Origin: Cupriavidus consociatus
GTDB lineage: Bacteria > Pseudomonadota > Gammaproteobacteria > Burkholderiales > Burkholderiaceae
Length of the DNA: 64,000 bases
Reading direction: 5' to 3'
Assembly (NCBI RefSeq): GCF_017814975.1
Contig: NZ_JAGIQA010000030.1
Coordinates: forward strand, 1-64,000
Part shown: piece by piece, positions 8,140 through 16,281 of the stretch
Position numbering within the stretch: position 1 is the first letter of the stretch
How the letters are laid out: each line of letters begins with the position of its first letter
Made by a program: the position numbers and the translations under genes
The notes under the pieces: model-generated
The model's input: the letters and a program-made list of their open reading frames with translations, nothing else
Told to the model about the DNA's origin: nothing
Databases searched by the model: none

Positions 8140-8754
8140 ATGCAAGCTCCAGCCCCCGTCCCGCCTCCCCCGCTGGCCGCGCTGCCCGACCAGGACCTGA
8201 TGCTGCTGGTCGCGTCCGGCATTATCGAGCAACCAATCGGCGAACTGTTCCGCCGCCATAATGCCGGCCTCTACAACTACGTGGCATGGCTGTGCCAGGG
8301 CAACACTGACGAGGCCGAGGACATTGCGCAGAAGACGTGGATCAAGCTGATGACCCGCTGCGGCGACTACCAGCCTGCCGCGGCGTTTCGCACCTTCCTG
8401 TACCAGATCGCGCGCAATGCCTGGCTCGACCAGGTGCGCAGCGCGGATGCGCGCCAGCGCCACGACACCGACGACGGCCAGCCGCCGGAACTGCCCGCCG
8501 ATGACCTGTCGCCGGAAGCCGAGCTGCAGTTGCGGCAGCATGCGCACTACGTTCACCGCGCACTGCTGCAACTGCCGGCAGCGCAGCGCGAGGTGGTGGT
8601 GCTGCGCTTCTTCAGCGACATGAGCGTCGAGGATATCGCGCAGATGCTGGGCGAGAAATTCGAAACGGTGAAGAGCCGGCTGCGCTACGCTTTCGCGCGG
8701 TTGCGTGCCGACCTGGCGGCCAGCGTGCCGGGCGCGCGGGAGCCTCGGCCATGA
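8140..8754 (+). CDS. ECF-type RNA polymerase sigma factor
   Basis: 204 residues with two conserved sigma regions. Region 2 contains NTDEAEDIAQKTWIKL (about residues 50-67). Region 4 carries the helix-turn-helix in LPAAQREVVVLRFFSDMSVE followed by DIAQMLGEKFETVKSRLRYA. A short proline-rich N-terminus precedes region 2. The stop codon overlaps the start of the next gene by four bases (ATGA), the usual arrangement of a sigma factor and its membrane regulator. No zinc-finger anti-sigma motif is present in the partner, so control must work differently. Targets cannot be told from this sequence. Confidence 0.92.
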   Translation: MQAPAPVPPPPLAALPDQDLMLLVASGIIEQPIGELFRRHNAGLYNYVAWLCQGNTDEAEDIAQKTWIKLMTRCGDYQPAAAFRTFLYQIARNAWLDQVRSADARQRHDTDDGQPPELPADDLSPEAELQLRQHAHYVHRALLQLPAAQREVVVLRFFSDMSVEDIAQMLGEKFETVKSRLRYAFARLRADLAASVPGAREPRP

Positions 8755-9992
8755 GCGCCGCCGATCGCTTCATCGACGGGCAGGACCGGCTTGCCGCGTT
8801 GCTGAAGGCATTGCCGGGCTACCTGCCACCGGAGCGGCTGGCCGCTGCCGTGCAAGCCGCGGCACACGCGGCCCAGCACGAAGCCGACGCGCGCCGCGCC
8901 GGCACCCTGCCTTTTGCCGCCCCGCCGGGGCTGGCGTCCGCGGTGCTGGAAGAAGCCGCGCGGCTGCAGGCAGCGCAGGCGGGCCGGCGCGATGCGCTGC
9001 TGGCCGGCGTCGTTGCAGGCCAGCCGGCGGCGCAGGCGCTGGGAGCGCCAGTCAGTGCTGCCACGCGCGACTGGTTGGCGGCGCAGGCGCGCAGCGCTGC
9101 CGCCGCGCAGGCGATCGAAGGGACGGATCATGCCGGACGGACGGAACAGGCACGAACGGCGCGCGCACGCCGCTGGTGGCGGTCACTCGGTGCCGTAGCG
9201 AGCGTAGCGGCCGTGGCCGGGCTGACCACCAGCATCGTGCTGCGGCAGATCGACGAAGGCGCCTTGCAACCGGCTGCTGAAATGGCAGTCGGCGAGGCAA
9301 CCGCGCCGGACGCGACCCCGGCGGCCGGGGACGCTCCCGCGTCGACGCATGAAGCACCCGTCGCCGCTCCGGCAAAGCCGGCCCCGCCGGCGCCCAAGGC
9401 CTCTGCATCGACGTCAGCGTCGAAGGAGCTGCGGCTAGAACGCGAAGCCACTCCGCGCCCGCGCGTGCAGCCGCCCGCCGAACGCAAGGCGACGCCACGC
9501 GGCGAAACGCCGGCCATGCCCGCCCCTGCCCCGGCCATCGAAAGCTTGCGGCCGCAGGCTCCGGCAGTCGCGGCGTCGCCGCCAATGCCCGCGTACTCCG
9601 CCATGGCGGAATCAGCGCGTGCGCCCTCGCCCCCACCCCCACCGCCCTCACCGCCAGCACCGCCGGCGGCAGCCGCCCCGCGAGCCGATTTCGCGCGCAA
9701 GGCCGCCCCGCCGCTGGCAGCGGCGCGCGCACCCGCTGCGCTTGCCGCCGCGGCGATGGTCGTATCGGTACAGGAAGATCCCGCGGCGATCGCGGCACGC
9801 ATGCAGGCAGCCACGCCGCTCGGCGTGTGGGCGGCCGAACCGGACAGCGAGGAAATCAGGGAATGGGTGGAACGGCTGTGGCAGTCGCTGCCGGCGGGGC
9901 AGCGCCCGCCGTTGCCGTATGCCGTGCAGCCTGACCGCACGCTGGCGCCGGGCCGGGTGCGCATCGAGGTGCAGCACCGCGCGCCGCAATGA
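8751..9992 (+). CDS. proline/alanine-rich single-span membrane protein, putative anti-sigma partner
   Basis: 413 residues, not assigned to a family. Residues 1-140 are helical and alanine-rich. A single hydrophobic span lies around 145-164, flanked by RARRWWR on the cytoplasmic side. Residues 170-340 are a low-complexity Ala/Pro region with runs such as PPPPPPSPPAPP. The last 70 residues form a more ordered segment (EDPAAIAARMQAATPLG, EEIREWVERLWQSL). Topology, position and the four-base overlap with the sigma gene fit an anti-sigma factor with a periplasmic sensor part. The HxxxCxxC zinc motif of common anti-sigma factors is absent. Function is therefore inferred from context only. Confidence 0.6.
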   Translation: MSAADRFIDGQDRLAALLKALPGYLPPERLAAAVQAAAHAAQHEADARRAGTLPFAAPPGLASAVLEEAARLQAAQAGRRDALLAGVVAGQPAAQALGAPVSAATRDWLAAQARSAAAAQAIEGTDHAGRTEQARTARARRWWRSLGAVASVAAVAGLTTSIVLRQIDEGALQPAAEMAVGEATAPDATPAAGDAPASTHEAPVAAPAKPAPPAPKASASTSASKELRLEREATPRPRVQPPAERKATPRGETPAMPAPAPAIESLRPQAPAVAASPPMPAYSAMAESARAPSPPPPPPSPPAPPAAAAPRADFARKAAPPLAAARAPAALAAAAMVVSVQEDPAAIAARMQAATPLGVWAAEPDSEEIREWVERLWQSLPAGQRPPLPYAVQPDRTLAPGRVRIEVQHRAPQ

Positions 9993-10022
9993 GCGCGGCG
10001 GTGCCTGGCTGATCGGGGAAGA

Positions 10023-11213
10023 TCAGCGCGTGTTGAACGACCAGCTCAGGTCCACCGGCTGCGAACCCAGCCGGCCGGTCACGCGCACGTTGTAGCGCTG
10101 GCCGCTGGCCAGCGGTGCCACCGGCGTGCAGATCGCCAGGCCGCGCGCGGCGCTGGAAAGGCCCGACGTGCGGCTGTCGACCTTCAGGCAGTTGACGCTG
10201 TTGCCCTGCGCGTCGGTGATGGCGAAGTTGTCGGCATCAAACTGCAGCGAGGTGTTGATCGCCTGCAGCGAGACCGGGTAGCCCACGGTCTTGCCTTCGT
10301 AGCCCGGCGCCGGGTTGGGGCTTTCGGAGTTGACCCAGCTCGCCGGCACGTCGGCCTGGCCGTTGAACGGGTAAGCCACCATCTGGTTGTCGCTGCCGCC
10401 CTTGGACGCATCGGCCAGGTCGATGGTCTGGTAGTAGCTTGCCGAGGTGCCGCTGCCGTTCGGGCCCACGCTCTCGGCAAAGCCGCTGCCGGCCGAGCCG
10501 TAGCTGCCCAGCAGCGCGGCGCGGTGGAACGGCGCGTTGATCAGGTCGGAAACCAGCGCATCCTTGGGCGTCATCGACAGGTTGGCGTTGGCCACCGAGG
10601 TCCAGCGATTGGCGCCGGCCACTACTTCCGCGGTGGCATTGGTCGGGTAGGCTGCCTGGATGCGCTCGTTCGGCGTGGCACCGGTATAGCCGGTCCGGCC
10701 GCTGATTTCGTCGTGCGTCAGCGTGGCGTTGGCCAGCATGTACGCGGTGTGGTTCTGCGCCACGGTGTTGAGCGCGTCGCGCGCGGCCAGCGGCGGCAGG
10801 CCGACCTGTTCGCGGCGGTAGTTCGCGTAGCACAGGCCCGCAGTGCGCGGTTCCTCCAGCACGCGGTAGTTGCTGACCGCGCTGCCGCGCGCCGGCAACA
10901 GCGTGATGCCGCTGCCTGCCGCGGGCGCCGGTGCCGCACCGCTGACGGTGTAGCAGCCGCCGGCCGTGGTCGGCGTGGAAGACGTCGACCCAGGCGTGGA
11001 GCCGGGGCTCGTGCTGGACTGGGTGCCGGATTGCGCGGTGCCCTGCGGCGCCCCGCCCGAGGTGGCGCCGTCGCCGCCCTCTCCACCGCCGCCGCCACAG
11101 GCGGACAGGGCCAGAACGGCAGCGGCGCAAAGGCCGGTCAGGGTGAACGTGGTGTGCAGCGCGCGTCGCGGCAGCGTCGGTTGGCAATCAGCAAGCAAGC
11201 GTGTCCCGGTCAT
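10023..11213 (-). CDS. CAP/SCP-domain lipoprotein
   Basis: 396 residues from the ATG at 11213; a GTG 18 codons upstream is possible but less likely because it lengthens the polar segment before the signal peptide. The lipobox is LSAC with Cys39, followed by a Gly-rich and Ser/Thr-rich linker. The CAP (PR-1/SCP) domain is recognisable by NYRREQVGLPPL, AQNHTAYMLANATLTHDE and a later SYGSAGSGFAESVG region. The C-terminal 120 residues look like a beta-sandwich. Bacterial CAP proteins are secreted or surface-attached and mostly of unknown biochemical role. The gene converges with the sigma/anti-sigma pair, 30 bp from its end, so it is not in the same operon. Confidence 0.82.
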   Translation of the reverse strand: MTGTRLLADCQPTLPRRALHTTFTLTGLCAAAVLALSACGGGGGEGGDGATSGGAPQGTAQSGTQSSTSPGSTPGSTSSTPTTAGGCYTVSGAAPAPAAGSGITLLPARGSAVSNYRVLEEPRTAGLCYANYRREQVGLPPLAARDALNTVAQNHTAYMLANATLTHDEISGRTGYTGATPNERIQAAYPTNATAEVVAGANRWTSVANANLSMTPKDALVSDLINAPFHRAALLGSYGSAGSGFAESVGPNGSGTSASYYQTIDLADASKGGSDNQMVAYPFNGQADVPASWVNSESPNPAPGYEGKTVGYPVSLQAINTSLQFDADNFAITDAQGNSVNCLKVDSRTSGLSSAARGLAICTPVAPLASGQRYNVRVTGRLGSQPVDLSWSFNTR

Positions 11214-11438
11214 CGGTCTGGATGTGTCGTAGTCGTGGAATAAGGCATCTGCCTGAGGGATCCGCACGCGCGGACGACCGACGCATGAGGCGCCGGAGGC
11301 AGAAAGACCGAACGATGGTATGAGGGTGACCCGGCAGGGTCTAGCGTGCGAACAATTGCTTACGTGTGCACCGCGCGCGCTTCACCGGGGCAACGCCCGA
11401 TACACATTGGCACAACCTGCATGCGACGCGCACTCCAC

Positions 11439-12377
11439 TCAGCCCGCAGGCGTCACATCCGCGGTGCCGCCTCCGAGCGACGTCATCACCGCCATCAACT
11501 GCTCGCGCAGCCACCTGTTGGCGCCATCGTTCTCGCCGCCCGCGTGCCAGTACAGGTGCAGTTCCAGCGTCGGCACCTTGAACGGCAGGGACAGCAGCCG
11601 GTTGGCGTAAGGCTCGTTGGCGATGCGCGCATAGCGCAGGGGCAGCGTGGCCAGAAGATCGGTGCAGCTGACCACGCGGCACGCAGCGGCATAGTGCTGG
11701 CAGCGCAGCCGCACGCGCCGGGTCAGGCCCATGCGATGCAGCGCCTGGTCCTCTAGCCCGGCGCCACGCCGGCGCGAGGACACGTGCACGTGTTCGGCCG
11801 CAAGGTAACGCTCCAGCGTCAGCTCCTTCTTCACCAGCGGATGGTCGCGGCGCGCCAGCACCACCATCGGGTCGTTCATGAACGGCGCGTGGTGGATGGC
11901 CGGCGAGACTGGCAGCAGGATATCGATCGCGGTATCGATGGTCCCCGCCAGCAGCTCGGACTCCATCTCGCGCCGGTCAAAGCGGATCGCGGCGATTTCC
12001 ACGTGCGGCGCCATCGCCGTCACCCGCGCCATCAGCGGCGGCAGCAGTGTCGATTCCAGCGCGTCGCGCATGCCGATGGTGAAGCGCCGCACCGTATTGG
12101 TGGGATCGAAGTGCGGCGTGTCCTGCAGCGTCCGGGCAAACGACTGCAGCGCGCCGCGCACCTCGCCGGCCAGCGAACGAGCCAGCGGCGTAGGCGCCAT
12201 GCCCTGCCCGCGGCGCTCGAACAGCGGGTCATCGAATAGCGTCCGCAATCGACCCAGCGCATGGCTGACCGCCGGCTGCGTCAGGTTGAGCTGACGCGCG
12301 GCCGCGGTGATGCTGCCTTCGCTGTAGATGGCGTCGAACACCACGAAGAGGTTGAGGTCGATGCGGGAGAGCTGCAT
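11439..12377 (-). CDS. LysR-family transcriptional regulator
   Basis: 312 residues. The N-terminal winged helix-turn-helix spans about residues 8-67 (GSITAAARQLNLTQPAVSHA and LGRLRTLFDDPLFERRGQGM), followed by a type-2 periplasmic-binding-protein-like effector domain to the end. Length and layout are standard for the family. It is divergent from an acyl-CoA dehydrogenase gene, with 177 bp between start codons containing a LysR-type dyad, so it probably controls that gene and itself. The inducer is unknown. Confidence 0.93.
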   Translation of the reverse strand: MQLSRIDLNLFVVFDAIYSEGSITAAARQLNLTQPAVSHALGRLRTLFDDPLFERRGQGMAPTPLARSLAGEVRGALQSFARTLQDTPHFDPTNTVRRFTIGMRDALESTLLPPLMARVTAMAPHVEIAAIRFDRREMESELLAGTIDTAIDILLPVSPAIHHAPFMNDPMVVLARRDHPLVKKELTLERYLAAEHVHVSSRRRGAGLEDQALHRMGLTRRVRLRCQHYAAACRVVSCTDLLATLPLRYARIANEPYANRLLSLPFKVPTLELHLYWHAGGENDGANRWLREQLMAVMTSLGGGTADVTPAG

Positions 12378-12384
12378 GACAGCG

Positions 12385-12399
12385 ATTCTGTCATGGAAT
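12385..12399. promoter_or_regulatory. candidate LysR operator (T-N11-A dyad)
   Basis: ATTC-N7-GAAT is an interrupted palindrome satisfying the T-N11-A rule of LysR-type regulators. It starts 8 bp upstream of the lysR start codon, as expected for autoregulation. A second AT-rich dyad, AGAAAA-N5-TTTTCT at 12425-12441, lies further toward the divergent acyl-CoA dehydrogenase gene. Confidence 0.45.
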
Positions 12400-12554
12400 G
12401 CAGGGAATTGATACTGCCAAATCCAGAAAATTCATTTTTCTAATTACCGTCTTTCAGATAGAGTGCATTGCATCGGCGAAGTCTGCCCGAACGACGAAAC
12501 CAACCGGCGCCGTTGCCCACCCTGCGCCCATAGATCCCGTAGCGAGGAGACCAC

Positions 12555-13817
12555 ATGGATTTCGAGTACAGCCCGAAGGTCAAGGAAATGCAGGCCAAGC
12601 TGCTGGCCTTCTTCGACCAGCATATCTATCCGAACGAAAAGCGCTTCGCCGAGGAGATCGACGCGAACCGCCGCGCCGGCGACGCCTGGATCCCGACCAA
12701 AGTGATCGAGGAACTGAAGCCGCTGGCGCGCGAAGCCGGCCTGTGGAACCTGTTCCTGCCGCGCTCGCCGCGCGCGCCGCAGGGCCTGTCCAACCTGGAA
12801 TACGCCACGCTGTGCGAGATCATGGGCCGGGTGCCCTGGTCGGCCGAGGTGTTCAACTGCGCCGCGCCCGACACCGGCAACATGGAGACGCTGGAGCGCT
12901 ATGCCTCCGAGGAACTGAAGGACAAGTGGCTGGAGCCGCTGCTCGCCGGCGAGATCCGCTCGGCTTTCCTGATGACCGAGCCGGCGGTAGCCTCGTCCGA
13001 CGCCACCAATATCGAATGCCGAATCGAGCGCGACGGCGATCACTACGTCATCAACGGCACCAAGTGGTGGTCCTCGGGCGCCGGCGATCCGCGCTGCAAG
13101 GTCTACATCGTGATGGGCAAGACCAATCCCGACGCCGGCCGCCATGAGCAGCAGTCGATGGTCGTGGTGCCGGCCGATACCCCGGGCATCACCATCAAGC
13201 GCTTCCTGCCGGTGTTCGGCTATGACGACGCGCCGCACGGCCACATGGAGATCGAGCTGAAGAACGTGCGCGTCCCGGCCTCGAACATCCTGCTGGGCGA
13301 AGGCCGCGGCTTCGAGATCGCGCAGGGCCGCCTCGGCCCGGGCCGCATCCACCACTGCATGCGCAGCATCGGCGTGGCCGAGCGCGCGCTGGAGCTGCTG
13401 TGCAAGCGCGCGCTGTCGCGCGTGGCCTTCGGCAAGCCGGTGGCCAGCCAGGGCGTCACCCAGGAACGCATCGCCGAAGCGCGTTGCGAGATCGAGATGG
13501 CGCGCCTGCTGACGCTCAAGGCCGCGTACATGATGGACACCGTCGGCAACAAGGTGGCCAAGGCCGAGATCGCGATGATCAAGGTGGTGGCACCGAACGT
13601 GGCGCTGAAGGTGATCGACTGGGCCATCCAGGTGCATGGCGCCGCCGGTGTTTCCAGCGACTTCCCGCTGGCCAGCTGGTGGGCGCACCAGCGCACGCTG
13701 CGCCTGGCCGACGGTCCGGACGAGGTGCACCGAAACGCCATCGCCAAGCTGGAACTGGCCAAGCACATGAACGTGAACCCGGACAGCATCAGGATGCCGG
13801 TGGCACGCGGCTTCTGA
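12555..13817 (+). CDS. acyl-CoA dehydrogenase family protein
   Basis: 420 residues, a flavoprotein of the acyl-CoA dehydrogenase family. Landmarks are FLMTEPAVASSDATNIE (substrate/FAD region, about residues 138-154), INGTKWWSSGAGDP, and the C-terminal IQVHGAAGVSSDFPLA segment found before the adenine-binding end of the family. The sequence is closer to the ACAD10/11-type long-chain or 2-methyl branched group than to short-chain enzymes. An AGGAG site precedes the ATG at 12555. It is divergent from a LysR regulator and ends with a GC-rich hairpin, so it appears to be monocistronic. The reaction is alpha,beta-dehydrogenation of an acyl-CoA; the chain specificity is not known. Confidence 0.9.
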   Translation: MDFEYSPKVKEMQAKLLAFFDQHIYPNEKRFAEEIDANRRAGDAWIPTKVIEELKPLAREAGLWNLFLPRSPRAPQGLSNLEYATLCEIMGRVPWSAEVFNCAAPDTGNMETLERYASEELKDKWLEPLLAGEIRSAFLMTEPAVASSDATNIECRIERDGDHYVINGTKWWSSGAGDPRCKVYIVMGKTNPDAGRHEQQSMVVVPADTPGITIKRFLPVFGYDDAPHGHMEIELKNVRVPASNILLGEGRGFEIAQGRLGPGRIHHCMRSIGVAERALELLCKRALSRVAFGKPVASQGVTQERIAEARCEIEMARLLTLKAAYMMDTVGNKVAKAEIAMIKVVAPNVALKVIDWAIQVHGAAGVSSDFPLASWWAHQRTLRLADGPDEVHRNAIAKLELAKHMNVNPDSIRMPVARGF

Positions 13818-13840
13818 GCGCCCGCCGGGGGCGGGCGCTT
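13818..13840 (+). terminator. GC-rich hairpin after the acyl-CoA dehydrogenase gene
   Basis: GCGCCCGCC-GGG-GGCGGGCGC is a 9-bp perfect stem with a 3-base loop, followed only by TT. It starts at the base after the stop codon. A stronger terminator with a T-run lies 45 bp further on. Confidence 0.5.
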
Positions 13841-13883
13841 CGCGCGCCAGCCCCGGGGCCCCGCCCCTGACGCCAGCATGGAA

Positions 13884-13910
13884 ACGCGCAGCATGTCTGC
13901 GCGTTTTTTT
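13884..13910 (+). terminator. Rho-independent terminator
   Basis: ACGCGCAG-CATGT-CTGCGCGT is an 8-bp perfect stem followed by a seven-T run. It would end transcripts from the acyl-CoA dehydrogenase gene before the glutathione S-transferase gene. Confidence 0.85.
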
Positions 13911-13990
13911 CTTCTGTGCTTAAATCGCCCGGTTCGCCACGTCAGTGGTTGACGTGGCAGTCACTACGATCGCAGCCAGGAGCCATTGCG

Positions 13991-14683
13991 ATGATCGACG
14001 TCTATACCTGGGCAACGCCCAACGGGCACAAGGTCCACATCATGCTGGAAGAATGCGGCCTGGAGTACAGGGTCCATCCGATCAACATCGGCGCCGGCGA
14101 CCAGTTCGGCGAGGACTTCCTGAAGATCAGCCCCAATAACAAGATTCCCGCCATCGTCGACCCCGACGGCCCGGACGGCCAGCCGATCTCGCTGTTCGAA
14201 TCGGGCGCCATCCTGCTGTACCTGGCTGGCAAGACCGGCAAGTTCCTGCCCGAGGACGTGCGCGGCAAGTACGACGCGCTGCAGTGGCTGATGTTCCAGA
14301 TGGGCGGCGTCGGCCCGATGCTGGGGCAGGCGCACCACTTCCGCATCTACGCGCCGGAGAAGATCGAGTACGCGGTGAATCGCTACACCAACGAAGCCAG
14401 GCGCCTTTACGGCGTGATCGACACGCAGTTGTCGAAGCGCGAATGGCTGGCCGGCGACCAGTACACCATCGCCGACATCGCCACCTTCCCGTGGCTGCGC
14501 AGCTGGCAGAACCAGGGCGTCGAGCTTGACGAATATCCGAACCTGAAGCGTTGGTTCAACGAGATCGCCGAGCGTCCCGCGGTCAAGCGCGGCGTCGAGG
14601 TGCTGGCCAGCGCGCGCAAGGCGCTGCAGGACGACAAGGCGCGCGAGATGCTGTTCGGCGCCACGCAGTACAAGCGCCATTGA
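13991..14683 (+). CDS. glutathione S-transferase (YfcG/YghU-like)
   Basis: 230 residues. The N-terminal thioredoxin-like domain opens with MIDVYTWATPNGHKVHIMLE, where Thr-Pro-Asn takes the catalytic place, as in YfcG-type disulfide-bond oxidoreductases. The cis-proline motif is NNKIPAIVD and the glutathione-gamma-glutamyl site is LFESGAIL. The C-terminal helical domain includes YTIADIATFPWLRSW, the N-capping-box region. AGGAG lies 8 bp before the ATG at 13991. The gene appears to stand alone, between a terminator upstream and a GC-rich hairpin downstream. It probably uses glutathione for disulfide reduction or peroxide removal. Confidence 0.92.
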   Translation: MIDVYTWATPNGHKVHIMLEECGLEYRVHPINIGAGDQFGEDFLKISPNNKIPAIVDPDGPDGQPISLFESGAILLYLAGKTGKFLPEDVRGKYDALQWLMFQMGGVGPMLGQAHHFRIYAPEKIEYAVNRYTNEARRLYGVIDTQLSKREWLAGDQYTIADIATFPWLRSWQNQGVELDEYPNLKRWFNEIAERPAVKRGVEVLASARKALQDDKAREMLFGATQYKRH

Positions 14684-14688
14684 GCGCT

Positions 14689-14710
14689 GGCCCGGGCATG
14701 GACCCGGGCC
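14689..14710. terminator. hairpin between convergent genes
   Basis: GGCCCGGG-CATGGA-CCCGGGCC is a perfect 8-bp stem located between the end of the glutathione S-transferase gene and the end of the convergent cupin-like gene. A short T-run (GCGGTTTTC) follows on the plus strand. Confidence 0.55.
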
Positions 14711-14720
14711 GCCGCGGTTT

Positions 14721-15572
14721 TCACGCCGCCATCAGTGGCGGCTTGCTGGCACGCTCCCTGCCCAGCAAGCCGGCACACCGCGCGGCCTGGCCGTTCCTGC
14801 CTTCGTTTTCGTTCCGGCCCTCGTTTTCGTTTCCGCGCTCGTCCGGCGGCCCGAAGCAGCACAGCAGGGCCGTGCCGGGGATGAGCACGTCGAGACGACA
14901 GGTTTCATTCGCATCCGGCACGTAAAGCGCGCCGGGCTGCAGAAACGCCGCCTCGTCCGCTGCTGGCGCCTCCGGCTGGTGCCAATACAAGCCTGCGGCA
15001 CCGCGATAGCACAGTGCCCAGCGCAAGCCATGCGCGCGCAGCCGCTGCGCCCAATCGCCGCCCGCGTCATCGAGCTGGACGAACCCGGGCCGCATGCCTG
15101 ACGGGCTTGGCAGCGCGGCCACGCCGCCCGGGGATGCGCCGGTCATAGCTTCAGGGTCGTCCGCACCCACTTCCCCCAGTGTGCAGCGATGCGCGCCACC
15201 GGGCAGCAACACCTGCGCCGCGGCGGCACCCTGCGCCACCGTCCGCACCAGGATCGTGTCGACCGTCGCGCGGACTTGTATCGGCACGCCGGTGGCAGGC
15301 GCGAACAACTCGCCGCCGCCCGCCAGCAGGCTGCCGCGCCCGGGCGCCGACATGCGCAGCCCGCCGCGCAGGCAGGCCCACCACTCGGGCCGCTGCGCGA
15401 CGAATTCGGGCTGGACTTCGCCCGCGCGGAGAAATACGTAGTCGCAGGTTTCGCCAAGCCCTGCCGCAGCGGAAAGCAAGCGCGACTGGAACCCGATGGT
15501 CAGACCCGTCACCGGATGGTGGCCGGAGTGGACGGCGCGCATCTGCGCCTCGAACTGCGTGAAGATCTGCAT
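14721..15572 (-). CDS. cupin-like hypothetical protein
   Basis: 283 residues, family not recognised with certainty. The sequence is rich in short beta-strand segments with glycine turns (EFVAQRPEWWACLRGGLRM, GSLLAGGGELFAPATGVPIQ, and later FLQPGALYVPDANETCRLDV), which fits a double-cupin fold; the classic metal-binding histidines are not obvious. Near the C-terminus the hexapeptide NENEGR occurs twice in tandem, encoded by two near-identical 20-bp units at 14801-14840. It is divergent from the XRE regulator gene with 268 bp between starts. No function is proposed. Confidence 0.6.
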   Translation of the reverse strand: MQIFTQFEAQMRAVHSGHHPVTGLTIGFQSRLLSAAAGLGETCDYVFLRAGEVQPEFVAQRPEWWACLRGGLRMSAPGRGSLLAGGGELFAPATGVPIQVRATVDTILVRTVAQGAAAAQVLLPGGAHRCTLGEVGADDPEAMTGASPGGVAALPSPSGMRPGFVQLDDAGGDWAQRLRAHGLRWALCYRGAAGLYWHQPEAPAADEAAFLQPGALYVPDANETCRLDVLIPGTALLCCFGPPDERGNENEGRNENEGRNGQAARCAGLLGRERASKPPLMAA

Positions 15573-15840
15573 GCCAATTCCCCTGAGCAGGGCGACAGGA
15601 TGCGGTCATCCTGTCCGCGCAACCCCGCGCACGCGCGAACGCATCGCGCCGGCATCGCGCAGTGGTCCCGTCTGGCACGGCCATGCAAGCCGCCCGGTGT
15701 CATGCCATCGTGCCGCGCCATATGCACTGGCGCATCCCTTATTCCGCGGATCGGGCATCGATAGTGAGGGGGAGAATAAGTTGTCGTGGCCTCAAGGTCA
15801 AACCCTTAGCCTCAGAACACTCTGAACTTCCTACGATCCC

Positions 15841-16281
15841 ATGACTACTCGACATCTCAGACTTTTCGGATTGCATCTCGCCTGGCTGCGCAAGCAGCGC
15901 GGCTGGTCCCAGGAAACGTTGTCGCTGGAAAGCGGTCTGGCGCGTTCCTACCTGAGCGGCATTGAAGGTGGCAAGCGCAACCTGGCGCTGATCAACATCT
16001 GCACGCTGGCCGAGACCCTTGCGGTCCCGCCGTCCGAAATGCTGGACTTCGCACGCCATGATGTCAGCGAGTTGCAGGTGGAACAGCCGCCGATGCCCTA
16101 CGGCAACCGGCAGCAGGCAGCCATCGAGGCCACCGTGCGCCATATGGCCGAACTCAACGAGCCGGAGCTGAACCTGGTGGCGGCGGTTGCGCGGGCGCTG
16201 GCGGGCAAGGGCAGCTTCCGCCCGCCGGTGAGCTATGTCAAACCCGGCGCCAGGGCCGCAGCGGGCGACATCGAGCGCTAG
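15841..16281 (+). CDS. XRE-family helix-turn-helix regulator
   Basis: 146 residues. The Cro/C1-type helix-turn-helix spans about residues 6-64 (LAWLRKQRGWSQETLSLESG, LARSYLSGIEGGKRNLALIN). The C-terminal 75 residues have no recognisable sensor domain. No Shine-Dalgarno sequence is evident before the ATG at 15841, but the helix-turn-helix begins directly after it. The stop codon overlaps that of the convergent ureG in a shared CTAG. What it regulates is unknown; proximity to the urease genes is not evidence by itself. Confidence 0.88.
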   Translation: MTTRHLRLFGLHLAWLRKQRGWSQETLSLESGLARSYLSGIEGGKRNLALINICTLAETLAVPPSEMLDFARHDVSELQVEQPPMPYGNRQQAAIEATVRHMAELNEPELNLVAAVARALAGKGSFRPPVSYVKPGARAAAGDIER

